Shown piece by piece: positions 1 to 7,437 of a DNA stretch of 22,805 bases. Made by a program: the position numbers and the translations under genes. The stretch comes from an uncultured Bacilli bacterium (GTDB lineage: Bacteria > Bacillota_I > Bacilli_A > RF39 > UBA660): positions 1 through 22,805 of the forward strand of contig CASDHD010000008.1 of the NCBI GenBank assembly GCA_949280095.1. The letters run 5' to 3'. Below the pieces are notes generated by a model that was not told the DNA's origin, did no database searches, and saw only the letters and a list, made by a program, of their open reading frames with translations. Within the stretch, counting starts at the first letter, position 1. Each line of letters starts with the position of its first letter.

Positions 1-377
1 GATTATCTTATTTAGGAAATATAGGTCTTATGTATCCCAGTGATTACTTATACTCTCTTGGGTTGAATTATAAGGATGAAATTGCTAATACTTTATCTGT
101 TGATTATGTGAAAAATTCGTGGTTATTTGTACAAGAAACAGAATTTAGAGAATGGTTAATAACACCTGAAAGCGTGGATGGAACAGGTTGGAATTTACAA
201 GCTAATATCTGTCCGTTTGCTTTTTCGATTTTGCCTAATGGAGGTGTTGCTCCAGGAATTACCAACAACTTGGAATGGGCACTGCCAATTCGCCCAACAT
301 TTTATTTAAAATCTACGATATTATATGAAAGCGGTATAGGAACAAAAGAAAATCCCTATCGTGTTAAATATGATTAA
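1..377 (+). CDS. C-terminal part of a pilin-like or surface protein (partial, 5' end outside window)
   Basis: The open frame runs in from the left edge (codons from position 3) and ends at a TAA at 375-377, so the ATG at 30 is internal and only the C-terminal ~124 residues are visible. The readable motifs are NIGLMYPSDY at the start and RPTFYLKSTILYESGIGTKE near the end. I recall this pairing (GLMYPSDY, then a 'RPvlYLKs... GTkeNPY' ending) from secreted proteins of gut Bacilli that begin with a type IV prepilin N-terminus; that is recall, and the N-terminus cannot be seen here. No transmembrane segment, LPXTG signal or catalytic motif is visible. The downstream HTH gene overlaps its last codons, so the two are probably cotranscribed. 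Function is unknown; a cell-surface or pseudopilin-like structural role is an inference. Confidence 0.6.
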   Translation, partial: LSYLGNIGLMYPSDYLYSLGLNYKDEIANTLSVDYVKNSWLFVQETEFREWLITPESVDGTGWNLQANICPFAFSILPNGGVAPGITNNLEWALPIRPTFYLKSTILYESGIGTKENPYRVKYD

Positions 378-576
378 CTTAAAAGAAATTCGTAAAAGAA
401 GTGGACTTACTCAAAAAATATTGGCAAAGAAATTAAAGATGACACAACAACAATATTCTAGGTATGAAACAAATATCAATAAAATACCTTTAGAAACATT
501 CTTAAAAATTTTAGAAGTATGTCAGTTGAATTTAAAAATCAAAAAGAAAAGTTATTTTGAAAAGAAATCGAGATAA
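370..576 (+). CDS. Small XRE/Cro-family helix-turn-helix DNA-binding protein
   Basis: The 68-residue product begins MINLKEIRKRSGLTQ. It has the XRE layout at about residues 4-58: 'LKEIRKRSGLTQKILAKKL' as the first helices, then 'MTQQQYSRYE' as recognition helix, then 'IPLETFLKILEVCQ'. The tail after residue 58 is very basic (KIKKKSYFEKKSR). I prefer ATG 370 to the in-frame GTG at 361, because family members start a few residues before the LKEIR helix. The gene overlaps the stop of the preceding gene (TAA 375-377) and has no clear Shine-Dalgarno sequence, which suggests translational coupling. It may control the upstream surface-protein gene or simply be a small phage-type regulator; its target cannot be read from sequence. 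The stop codon lies inside the 5' arm of the following terminator. Confidence 0.82.
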   Translation: MINLKEIRKRSGLTQKILAKKLKMTQQQYSRYETNINKIPLETFLKILEVCQLNLKIKKKSYFEKKSR

Positions 577-609
577 CTTTTTTTGTGTCAAGTTTTTTCT
601 CGTTTTTTT
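569..609 (+). terminator. Rho-independent terminator overlapping the end of the HTH gene
   Basis: CGAGATAACTT (569-579) pairs with AAGTTTTTTCTCG (590-602) as two 5-bp blocks separated by a small internal loop, with a 10-nt hairpin loop, followed by a run of seven T. The 5' arm contains the HTH stop codon (574-576). It separates the first transcript from the mraZ promoter. Confidence 0.6.
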
Positions 610-618
610 AGAAAACTA

Positions 619-647
619 TTTACATTTTTTTCTTTTTTGTGTAAGAT
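619..647 (+). promoter_or_regulatory. Sigma-A type promoter of the mraZ operon
   Basis: -35 TTTACA (619-624), 17-bp spacer, -10 TAAGAT (642-647); a shifted -10 GATAAT (645-650) is also possible. The expected start of transcription falls inside the MraZ repeats that follow. Confidence 0.6.
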
Positions 648-649
648 AA

Positions 650-685
650 TGGTAGACAGTGGTACATTGTGGTAGAAAGTGGGGG
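650..685 (+). promoter_or_regulatory. MraZ operator: four TGG repeats at exact 10-bp period
   Basis: TGGTA at 650, TGGTA at 660, TGGTA at 670 and TGGGG at 680 lie in perfect 10-bp phase, so all four sit on one face of the helix. Known MraZ autoregulatory sites are direct TGGGN-like repeats with 5-nt spacers in the mraZ leader, and this array fits. It begins just after the -10 and its last repeat contributes the G-rich ribosome site of mraZ, so MraZ binding could hinder both promoter clearance and, indirectly, expression of the whole division cluster. Confidence 0.85.
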
Positions 686-692
686 ATTAAAA

Positions 693-1127
693 ATGTTCAT
701 GGGCGAATATCGTCATAATATTGATGATAAGTCAAGAATCGTGTTGCCTTCTAAGTTTCGGAACGCCTTAGGAGAAAGATTTATTGTTGCACGCGGTTTT
801 GAAAAGTGCTTGTATGTTTACCCGATGGAAGAATGGGAACGATTAGAAGCACAATTAAAAACTCTACCTTTTACAAAAAAAGATGCCCGAACATTTATAA
901 GAACTTTCTTTTCTGGTGCTACTGAATGCGAGTTTGACCGTCAAGGTAGAACTTGCCTTACCTCCCCACAAGTTAGTTACGCCGGTTTATCGAAAGAATG
1001 TGTGGTAATCGGCGCTAACGATCGTGTTGAAATATGGGATAAACTTCAGTGGGATGAATTTATGAATATGAACAGTGAGACTTTATCAGATATCGCCGAA
1101 AATTTATTTATGGATGTGAATGTGTAA
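693..1127 (+). CDS. mraZ: Transcriptional regulator MraZ
   Basis: MraZ is a ring-forming DNA-binding protein with two AbrB/SpoVT-like halves that represses its own division and cell-wall operon. The 144-residue product has the usual family length. It shows the two half-site signatures: DDKSR at residues 11-15 (after MFMGEYRHNI) and FDRQGR at residues 81-86. The start is ATG 693, seven bases after GGGGG (681-685). The upstream in-frame GTG at 669 would add eight residues encoded by the operator repeats and is rejected. The stop TAA (1125-1127) overlaps the rsmH ATG by one base (TAATG), so the two are translationally coupled. Self-regulation is strongly suggested by the four-repeat operator directly upstream. 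Confidence 0.96.
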   Translation: MFMGEYRHNIDDKSRIVLPSKFRNALGERFIVARGFEKCLYVYPMEEWERLEAQLKTLPFTKKDARTFIRTFFSGATECEFDRQGRTCLTSPQVSYAGLSKECVVIGANDRVEIWDKLQWDEFMNMNSETLSDIAENLFMDVNV

Positions 1128-2050
1128 TGAAACATTATAGTGTAATGAAAAGAGAAGCAATCCAATATTTAAATTTAAAAGAAGATGGTATTTATGTTGA
1201 TGCAACTTTAGGTTATGCTGGTCATAGTAAAGAAATATTGTCATTTTTAAAAAAGGGATTTTTATTCGCCTTCGATGCTGATCAAGAAGCAATAATGTAT
1301 TCTTCTAAGGAATTAAACACTATTTCAAATCGTTTTAAAATTTTTCATCGTAATTTTGTTCATATGAAAGAATGTTTAGAAAATGAAGGAATTACAAAAG
1401 TAGATGGGATTTTATTTGATTTAGGAGTTTCTAGTCCACAAATTGATGAAGAAACAAGGGGATTTTCATTTATGCATGATGGACCACTTGACATGCGAAT
1501 GGATACGTCACAAGATTTTTGTGCGAAACAAGTTGTCAATCAATATGCGAAAGAAGATTTACTATCTATGTTTTATACTTATGGCGAAGAAACTAGAAGC
1601 AAACAAATTGTGGATGCGATTCTAAAGAAAAGAGAAAAAAAAGAAATTACTACAACCATGGAACTTGTAGAGCTTATTGAAGAAGCGGTTGGAGCAAAAT
1701 ATTTTTATGAGCGTCATCCAGAAAGACAAATATTTCAAGCAATCCGAATTGAGGTTAATAACGAATTAAATGTGTTAGAAAGTGTTTTACCTGATGCGAT
1801 TTCGCTGTTAAAAGAAGGTGGGCGAATTTGTGTTATTACTTTTCATTCTTTAGAAGATCGTATAGTAAAACGTATTTTTAAAAAATATAGTGAAGTGGAT
1901 GCTTTGGTAAAGGGATTACCAATTATACCAGAAGAATATAAGCCACTTATTAAAATAATTAATAAAAAGCCTATTGAGGCAGAAAAACAAGAAATGGATG
2001 AAAATAGTCGAAGTAAAAGTGCAAAACTTCGCGTTGTAGAAAGGATATAA
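1127..2050 (+). CDS. rsmH: 16S rRNA (cytosine-1402-N4)-methyltransferase RsmH (MraW)
   Basis: RsmH uses S-adenosylmethionine to methylate N4 of C1402 in the ribosomal P site. The 307-residue product is normal length. Visible motifs are the SAM-binding DATLGYAGHS (residues 25-34, with Y where a second G is usual), DGILFDLGVSS (93-103), GFSFMHDGPLDMRMD (112-126), HPERQIFQAIRIEVN in the middle, ITFHSLEDRIVKRIF in the C-terminal third, and a C-terminal NSRSKSAKLRV. The ATG at 1127 overlaps the mraZ stop by one base, and the HYSVMKREAI N-terminus matches the family start. The next gene begins five bases after its stop. Synteny mraZ-rsmH-ftsL-ftsI supports the call. Confidence 0.97.
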   Translation: MKHYSVMKREAIQYLNLKEDGIYVDATLGYAGHSKEILSFLKKGFLFAFDADQEAIMYSSKELNTISNRFKIFHRNFVHMKECLENEGITKVDGILFDLGVSSPQIDEETRGFSFMHDGPLDMRMDTSQDFCAKQVVNQYAKEDLLSMFYTYGEETRSKQIVDAILKKREKKEITTTMELVELIEEAVGAKYFYERHPERQIFQAIRIEVNNELNVLESVLPDAISLLKEGGRICVITFHSLEDRIVKRIFKKYSEVDALVKGLPIIPEEYKPLIKIINKKPIEAEKQEMDENSRSKSAKLRVVERI

Positions 2051-2054
2051 GCTT

Positions 2055-2357
2055 ATGAAAAAGAATATGAAAGGACAAAAGTTCAAAATTGTTAGAGGAG
2101 AAAAAATATTATACTCTTTATTATTTTTACTTCTTGTAGCTGTTCCGATTTCCAATGTATTTACAAAAGCTCTTTTGTCTGAATCCAACATTGAAGTAGA
2201 GCAGTTAAAGAATAAAATTGCTAACCAAGAAAATTTAAATGAAAGCTTAAGTATGCAAATTAATGAACTTGCTTCTTTGGATAAAATTCAAGAAGTTGCA
2301 AAAGATGCAGGTTTGTCTTATAATTATGATAACTTAAAAGTAATTAATAATCGTTAA
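2055..2357 (+). CDS. ftsL: Cell division protein FtsL-like (single-span septum protein)
   Basis: This 100-residue bitopic protein has a short basic cytoplasmic tail (residues 1-17), one membrane helix (about 18-36, ILYSLLFLLLVAVPISNVF) and an external heptad-type coiled coil (about 42-85). That is the FtsL architecture, in which the coiled coil joins DivIB/FtsQ and DivIC/FtsB to regulate septal peptidoglycan synthesis. FtsL sequences diverge widely, so the call rests on topology, length and position between rsmH and ftsI. The ribosome site AAGGA (2041-2045) lies in the end of rsmH. A DivIC-type relative is the main alternative; gene order favours FtsL. Confidence 0.85.
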   Translation: MKKNMKGQKFKIVRGEKILYSLLFLLLVAVPISNVFTKALLSESNIEVEQLKNKIANQENLNESLSMQINELASLDKIQEVAKDAGLSYNYDNLKVINNR

Positions 2358-2368
2358 GGAGACTTGGT

Positions 2369-4477
2369 ATGAAAAGAAACAATAGTTTAAAATTCAATTT
2401 AAAAATTACAATGCTACTTGTTTCTTTTTTGTTTGTTTTAATTTGTGTAAAACTTGTTTATGTTTCTACATCTGTAGAAGTAGATGGAATTGATCTGGCG
2501 GCTTTTGCAAGTAATCGTAATACAGAGAAACGTATCACATATGCTTCACGTGGATCCATTTGCTATAGTGACGGAGAAGCTTTGGCTCAAGATGTGAATT
2601 CTTATACTGTAATTGCTTATTTATCAGAAGCAAGGACAACGGATGAAGAAAATCCACAGCATGTCGTTGATAAAGAAAAAACAGCAAAATATTTAAGTGA
2701 AATTCTAGAAAGTGACGAATCTCAACTTTTAAATCTTTTAAACTATGAAAATCGTTATCAAGTAGAATTAAAAAGAGGGGTTACAGAACTTGATAAGAAT
2801 AAAATTTTAGAACTAGATTTACCTGGTATTGATTTTGCGAAAGGTGTTAAAAGGTATTATCCTAATAAGAATTATGCCTCTTATGTTTTAGGTTATGCCA
2901 AATCCAACGATGAAGGGGAAATTAATGGTGAAATGGGTCTTGAACTTTATTTTAATGATACTTTAAAAGGAAAAAATGGGTATATTGAATATCAAAAAGA
3001 TGCAAAAGGTTATCAAATACCAAATACTCCAACGATTGAAGAAAAAAGCGTTAGTGGTAAAAGTCTGTATTTAACTTTAAATAAGGATATTCAGCATCTA
3101 CTTGAGAATGCCATGCAAGGATTAAAAGATCATTATACTTATGACTGGGCAACTTTAAGTGTCATGAATGCTAAAACTGGTGAAATTTTAGGAACTGCAA
3201 GTTCACCAAATTTCGATTTGAATACGAGAAATGATTTAGAGACAAGTGGTTATTTAAATCCTTTGGTGAGTTATCAGTATGAACCAGGTTCTGTTATGAA
3301 AATATTTTCTTTTATGGATGCGATTGAAAGTGGAAAATATGATGGGACAAAAACTTACGAGTCTGGTTCTATTACCTTAAGCGATGGAACTGTCATTAAT
3401 GATTATAACAATAAGGGATGGGGAATTATTGATTTTGATACTGGCTTTGCTCGTTCTAGTAATGTGGCTGCAACACTTTTATCAAAAGAATTAGGAGCAG
3501 ATAATTTAAGAGCCTTTTATGATACTTTAGGCTTTGGACGAACTACAGGAATTGAACTTCCTAATGAATATGAAGGTAAAATCACGTTTAAGTACGAAAG
3601 TGAAGTAGCAACAGCATCATTTGGTCAAGGTATTACAGTAACACCTATTCAGATGTTACAAGCACTAACGACTCTTGCGAATGATGGTGTGATGGTAAAA
3701 CCTTATTTAGTTTCTAAAATTGTGAATGAAGAGGGAAATGTGGTTGAAGAATTTGGGCGACAAGAAGTTGCAAAAGTAGCGAGCAAAGAAACAATTTCTA
3801 AAATGAAGGATTTAATGTACAAGGTGGTGTATGGAATAGGAGAAAGTAATAAAGCGTTTGCACCAGATAATGTTACGTTAATTGGAAAAACTGGAACGGC
3901 TCAAATTGCTAGTCCTAAAGGTGGTTATTTAAAAGGAGAATATGATTACATTAAAAGTTTTGCAGGTTTGTTCCCTTATGAAGATCCCCAGTACATTGTG
4001 TATATTGCAATCAAACAATTGGTAGGAGATACAAAAGATGTTGCAAAAGTTGTTCATAATGTCGTGGAAGAATCTGCAAAGGCATTAAATATTGTAGAAG
4101 CAAAGAGTGATGAAGATCAAAGTAAGATTGTTGCTTTGTCCAGTTTTATTTCCAGTCAAACAGTTACAACTGTTGAGAAATTAAAAATGAAAGGGTTAGA
4201 ACCTATTGTCATTGGAGATGGAAAGTATATTATTAATCAGTACCCATTAAAAAATGAAGAGATTTTAGTAGGGTCAAAGGTCTTTTTACTTACGAATGAT
4301 GTTGCTTATAAAATGCCAGATGTAGGTGGTTGGAGTACCAACGAAATTGTAACTTTTTGCAATTTGCTTGGACTTCCTTATGAATTAGTTGATTACGGGA
4401 AAGTTCTTACAACCTCTGTTGCAACAGGTGAAATTATTGATAAGACGACTCCTCTTGTCATTACATTAGCAAAGTGA
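2369..4477 (+). CDS. ftsI: Class B penicillin-binding protein 2 (septal transpeptidase) with two PASTA domains
   Basis: This monofunctional D,D-transpeptidase cross-links peptidoglycan at the septum, on the outer face of the membrane. The 702-residue product has a membrane anchor at about residues 12-30, a PBP dimerisation domain (about 50-220) and a transpeptidase domain with all three active-site motifs: S308-V-M-K311 with the catalytic serine, S363-S-N365, and K507-T-G509. The C-terminal ~110 residues form two PASTA-like repeats; the second starts near 'MPDVGGWSTNEIV'. PASTA tails are typical of Gram-positive PBP2x/SpoVD-type proteins. The start ATG follows AAGGAG (2356-2361) by seven bases, 11 bases after ftsL. 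It stops with TGA at 4475-4477, and the promoter of the next gene starts immediately. A sporulation-type SpoVD role is possible, but placement in the division cluster favours vegetative FtsI/PBP2B. Confidence 0.95.
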   Translation: MKRNNSLKFNLKITMLLVSFLFVLICVKLVYVSTSVEVDGIDLAAFASNRNTEKRITYASRGSICYSDGEALAQDVNSYTVIAYLSEARTTDEENPQHVVDKEKTAKYLSEILESDESQLLNLLNYENRYQVELKRGVTELDKNKILELDLPGIDFAKGVKRYYPNKNYASYVLGYAKSNDEGEINGEMGLELYFNDTLKGKNGYIEYQKDAKGYQIPNTPTIEEKSVSGKSLYLTLNKDIQHLLENAMQGLKDHYTYDWATLSVMNAKTGEILGTASSPNFDLNTRNDLETSGYLNPLVSYQYEPGSVMKIFSFMDAIESGKYDGTKTYESGSITLSDGTVINDYNNKGWGIIDFDTGFARSSNVAATLLSKELGADNLRAFYDTLGFGRTTGIELPNEYEGKITFKYESEVATASFGQGITVTPIQMLQALTTLANDGVMVKPYLVSKIVNEEGNVVEEFGRQEVAKVASKETISKMKDLMYKVVYGIGESNKAFAPDNVTLIGKTGTAQIASPKGGYLKGEYDYIKSFAGLFPYEDPQYIVYIAIKQLVGDTKDVAKVVHNVVEESAKALNIVEAKSDEDQSKIVALSSFISSQTVTTVEKLKMKGLEPIVIGDGKYIINQYPLKNEEILVGSKVFLLTNDVAYKMPDVGGWSTNEIVTFCNLLGLPYELVDYGKVLTTSVATGEIIDKTTPLVITLAK

Positions 4478-4506
4478 TTGCAGTTTTTAGGAAAATCAAG
4501 TATAAT
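4478..4506 (+). promoter_or_regulatory. Promoter for the coiled-coil membrane protein gene
   Basis: TTGCAG (4478-4483), 17-bp spacer, then a consensus TATAAT (4501-4506). It starts on the base after the ftsI stop codon. A reading frame opening at TTG 4478 is therefore promoter and leader, not coding; the gene starts at ATG 4535 after AGAGGAAG. Confidence 0.75.
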
Positions 4507-4534
4507 AAGAATAATAAAAGAGGAAGTGTTTTCT

Positions 4535-6877
4535 ATGGACACAAATATATATAATGAAGAAGTTATGAGTTTGAAAACAAAAATTGATGACTTAGAAGAA
4601 GATATTATAAAAGGAAGAAAAAAAGTAGAAACTTTAGATGATTTTAACGAAATGTTTCAAAAAACACAAAACCTTATTGATGTCTATAATTATGTTTATT
4701 ATAATCTTCCTACTAATGTTTCTAGAGAAAAACTTTTAAGTGTTTTTGAACGTGAAAACAATTTTTTAGAACTATTTTTTAACTACTTAACTATTTTAAA
4801 ACAGTATCATGATCTTTTTCATTTTATGTCAAAAGAAGAAATTAAATTAGAATGGGATAGTATAAAAATAATTTTGGGTTATAATCGATTAAATAGTAAT
4901 AGAGAGTTAGATGAAGCATTTACTGAAGGATATATCGCGGATGCACAAGAATTAAATAATAAAATGGGATTATTAGAAATGAAAAATGAAAATGCGATTT
5001 CTTATATTGAAAAATTAGGAAATGCTACAGAACGTGTTCTAGATGAAGAATTAATAAATCTTTATAATAAAGAGGAAGAAATACGTGTTAAAAATATTCA
5101 AAAAGAGGCTCAAGAAACATTAAAAGTCATTGATTATTTTATCGAAAGATTAGATGATGTCAAAGAAAAAAATGTTCAAAAAGAAGATATGCTAAAAATT
5201 GCAGCACGTAAGGAAGATATTAGTGTAAATAATGTTTATTTAAATAGTCTTTCTTCTTATGAGGAAAAAAAGGCCTATTTAAATCTAATTTTAGCTAATA
5301 TTGAAAAATTACCTGGCCGAAAAATGACCGTAAAATATAAAGGGAATAAGAAAAGAATTTCTAAACAATATGCTTCTTATTGGTTAAATTGCAATTCTAA
5401 GTTAAAAGAAATCGAAAGAGAAGGAGAAATACGACTTCAAAAATACGAAGAAGAGTATCAAGACTTATTAAAAAAAGTGGAAGAAAAGAAAGAATATGAA
5501 AAACTTACATCTCAATTTCAAAATACGGAAGAAGAATTATTTAGTATTCGTGCTAAAGCTAATCAGTATTTAAATACAAATGATGTTATTGCTGTTGCAA
5601 CATTCAAAGGAGAACCGTTTTATGCTTTAAGGAAAGATTTAAATGATTTTAATCGTGATTTTATGAAATATAAAAAATGTCAACATGATTTGTTGGATTT
5701 TGCAAAGAAAAATGATATTGAAATTACAGCAAACATTGAGAAACTTGAAAGTGCTGAGCAAAAAACTTATCAAGAAATTAAATTGTTAGAATCGCGAGAA
5801 AAATTACCAGAAAATATGGTAAAGTTGAAATCTTTGAAAGAACAATTTTCTAAAATTTATAGAAGTAAAGTTTTTGCTACTTACAATGAAATTAAAATGA
5901 TGTTTGAAAAATTAGCAATACCAGAAGAAAAAAGTGAATTTTTAACAGATATTTTAGAAAATCCTTTTAAATTTTTGTATGATAAAGAGCATACAAATGA
6001 GGATAAAAGAAATACTTTTTCCTCTATTCTTATAAATATAGAGGATCATATAAAAAAGTGTAAAGAACAAAAGCTAGAAAGATTTTCAGAAAAAAGTACG
6101 AGTATTATTGAAAAAGTGAAGAGACAGGTAAATAGATGTGTGCAATTACTTCCTAGTAAAAATAAAAAATCTTTTAAAATCTTTAATATACGAAATGCAA
6201 AGAATAAACAAAAGGTAGTTCGTTTAGTTCTTGCCAGTGCTACTGCAACGGCAATTACGTGTGGTATCTTTGCTTCAACGAATGAAACGACAATTATTCG
6301 GGAGAATAATAAATCTGTAGACGAAACAATATTAAGTTCTTTAGATAAATCTACTTTATCTTTTAATACATTAGAAGAAATAAATGATAGTTTAGAAAAT
6401 GATGTTACTTCTATAAAGGATGCTTCCTTTATGGAAAAAGCGACTATGGATAATGTAGAAAGCTTATTTAAAGAAAAAGAAGAACCAAAATCAAGGCCAA
6501 CACCTGCACCGATTATTACGCCAAAAGAAATTCATCAAGAAGAAAAAACTAATTATAAATTGGGAGATATCGTTACTTTAGAAGAAGATGCTCTTGTCTA
6601 TACCGATTATTTAAAAGGGGCGGATAAAGAAGATGGTAAAACACCTTATTTTGATGCAGATACCTTAAAAACTATTACAGGTATTGCCTATGAGTATAAT
6701 GGTGCAGTTGTATTTCTATCGCAAGAAGATGAAATAAAAGCGATAGAGGCAAATGGAGGACGCCAAGTTGATGTTCGTGTTACGAATGAATTGGGGACAG
6801 GTCCTGGGGAGGAAGGCTTCTATTCTGTAGAAGATCTTCATGCAGCAGAACAAAATAATAGTAGAGGAGGAAGATGA
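4535..6877 (+). CDS. Large coiled-coil protein with one membrane span and a small external domain; function unknown
   Basis: I do not recognise this 780-residue protein. Residues 1 to about 540 are Lys/Glu-rich and strongly helical, with long heptad-like stretches (for example around 'KTKIDDLEEDIIKGRKKVE' and 'LQKYEEEYQDLLKKVEEKKE'). A basic segment (about 535-560) precedes a single hydrophobic span, residues 561-581 (VVRLVLASATATAITCGIF). By the positive-inside rule the coiled coil is cytoplasmic. After an acidic and proline-containing linker (about 585-660) comes a compact C-terminal domain beginning YKLGDIVTLEEDALVYTD, perhaps a small beta fold; that is a guess. The start ATG follows AGAGGAAG; the TTG at 4478 lies in the promoter. 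It follows ftsI directly but has its own promoter, and it overlaps the next gene. A structural or envelope/division role is inference from location only. Confidence 0.85.
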   Translation: MDTNIYNEEVMSLKTKIDDLEEDIIKGRKKVETLDDFNEMFQKTQNLIDVYNYVYYNLPTNVSREKLLSVFERENNFLELFFNYLTILKQYHDLFHFMSKEEIKLEWDSIKIILGYNRLNSNRELDEAFTEGYIADAQELNNKMGLLEMKNENAISYIEKLGNATERVLDEELINLYNKEEEIRVKNIQKEAQETLKVIDYFIERLDDVKEKNVQKEDMLKIAARKEDISVNNVYLNSLSSYEEKKAYLNLILANIEKLPGRKMTVKYKGNKKRISKQYASYWLNCNSKLKEIEREGEIRLQKYEEEYQDLLKKVEEKKEYEKLTSQFQNTEEELFSIRAKANQYLNTNDVIAVATFKGEPFYALRKDLNDFNRDFMKYKKCQHDLLDFAKKNDIEITANIEKLESAEQKTYQEIKLLESREKLPENMVKLKSLKEQFSKIYRSKVFATYNEIKMMFEKLAIPEEKSEFLTDILENPFKFLYDKEHTNEDKRNTFSSILINIEDHIKKCKEQKLERFSEKSTSIIEKVKRQVNRCVQLLPSKNKKSFKIFNIRNAKNKQKVVRLVLASATATAITCGIFASTNETTIIRENNKSVDETILSSLDKSTLSFNTLEEINDSLENDVTSIKDASFMEKATMDNVESLFKEKEEPKSRPTPAPIITPKEIHQEEKTNYKLGDIVTLEEDALVYTDYLKGADKEDGKTPYFDADTLKTITGIAYEYNGAVVFLSQEDEIKAIEANGGRQVDVRVTNELGTGPGEEGFYSVEDLHAAEQNNSRGGR

Positions 6878-7173
6878 TGGAAAAAATAGAGAATTATAAA
6901 ATACTAACTCTAGAAAGCGAAGATGGTAAAGGAGATAAAGATTTTACGGTTGCTAATACCTTAGAACATAATGAAGCAACTTATCTTTATTTAATTGAAG
7001 TTGATTCTGAGGAAAATTTAATTGAAAGTAATCAGATGATCGTGAGACTTGTTGTAAATGCTGGAGAAGAGTCTGTAGAAAAAGTAACAGATGAAAAAGA
7101 ATTACAAGAAGTTGCTAGATTATTTTATGAACTATTTAAAGAACAAGCCAAAGAAGTTATGGATGAAGAATAG
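6877..7173 (+). CDS. Small acidic DUF1292-like protein
   Basis: This 98-residue acidic protein begins MEKIENYKILTLESEDGK. The early 'I-x-L-x-S/D-E-D-G' strand, the central 'YLYLIEVDSEENLIES' strand and the acidic ending resemble the small DUF1292 (YrzB-like) proteins of Bacillota, whose function is not known; this is recognition by pattern, not by search. Two ATGs are available (6874 and 6877). GGAGG at 6866-6870 is six bases from ATG 6877 and only three from 6874, so 6877 is preferred. Either way it overlaps the TGA of the coiled-coil gene (6875-6877), so expression is coupled to that gene. Confidence 0.7.
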   Translation: MEKIENYKILTLESEDGKGDKDFTVANTLEHNEATYLYLIEVDSEENLIESNQMIVRLVVNAGEESVEKVTDEKELQEVARLFYELFKEQAKEVMDEE

Positions 7174-7183
7174 CTTCTTTTTT
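7166..7183 (+). terminator. Possible weak terminator after the DUF1292-like gene
   Basis: AAGAA (7166-7170) can pair with TTCTT (7175-7179) across a TAGC loop, with T continuing to 7183. The stem is short and AT-rich, so this is tentative. The longer hairpin at 7194-7218 may also stop plus-strand transcripts. Confidence 0.3.
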
Positions 7184-7190
7184 ATTGCAT

Positions 7191-7218
7191 AAAAAAAGAT
7201 TTCGAATTGAAATCTTTT
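7191..7218 (-). terminator. Terminator of rpmB, probably bidirectional
   Basis: AAAAGATTTC (7194-7203) and GAAATCTTTT (7209-7218) form a perfect 10-bp stem with a 5-nt loop. Read on the minus strand, the stem is followed by a continuous T run, so the main direction is minus. The rpmB stop codon (7217-7219) lies within the stem base. The hairpin sits between two convergent genes. Confidence 0.8.
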
Positions 7219-7375
7219 AAGCCATTTTCTTAGCTTCTCTAGCACTGATTAAAACAGTTTTACCATTTATTTTTTTCTTTTGTAAATTTGGTTTTTGACG
7301 TGATTTTACAGCATTACATGCTTTGCTTCTTAAATTTACAGTTAAAGGTTTCTTTTTTGATATATTTTTAGCCAT
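7217..7375 (-). CDS. rpmB: 50S ribosomal protein L28 (bL28), zinc-motif-free form
   Basis: This 52-residue basic protein starts MAKNISKKKPLTVNLRSKAC. L28 features are the 'RSKACNAVKSRQKPNLQKK' core (family: RSHAnnkTkRr..PNLQk), then 'INGKTVLISAREAKKM' at the place of the usual 'v.GK.k.v.vsaRaLks'. bL28 binds 23S rRNA near the exit-tRNA side of the large subunit. The usual N-terminal CxxTGK is replaced by NISKKK, so the N-terminal cysteine pair of zinc-binding forms is absent. The start is fixed by GGAGG (7386-7382 on the minus strand), seven bases before the ATG. A longer frame starting at 7414 begins inside the promoter -10 and is rejected. The product is slightly shorter than typical L28 (about 60 residues). 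Confidence 0.82.
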   Translation of the reverse strand: MAKNISKKKPLTVNLRSKACNAVKSRQKPNLQKKKINGKTVLISAREAKKMA

Positions 7376-7404
7376 TTTGCACCTCCAAAATTTCTTTCTA
7401 TAAA

Positions 7405-7433
7405 ATTCTATCATTAATTATGCTTTAAGTCAA
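7405..7433 (-). promoter_or_regulatory. Promoter of rpmB
   Basis: On the minus strand: TTGACT (7433-7428), 17-bp spacer, TAGAAT (7410-7405), a near-consensus sigma-A promoter. It begins five bases downstream of the helD stop codon, so rpmB is transcribed independently of helD. Confidence 0.85.
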
Positions 7434-7437
7434 ATAT

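Noticed and set aside
669..692. Upstream GTG start for mraZ
   Set aside because: It falls in the operator repeats and lacks a ribosome site; ATG 693 is preceded by GGGGG at proper distance and gives the family-length protein.
4478..4534. TTG start extending the coiled-coil protein by 19 residues
   Set aside because: The stretch contains the TTGCAG/TATAAT promoter; ATG 4535 has a strong ribosome site.
7376..7414. Longer N-terminus for rpmB
   Set aside because: It overlaps the -10 box, and the MAKN start with GGAGG fits the L28 family.
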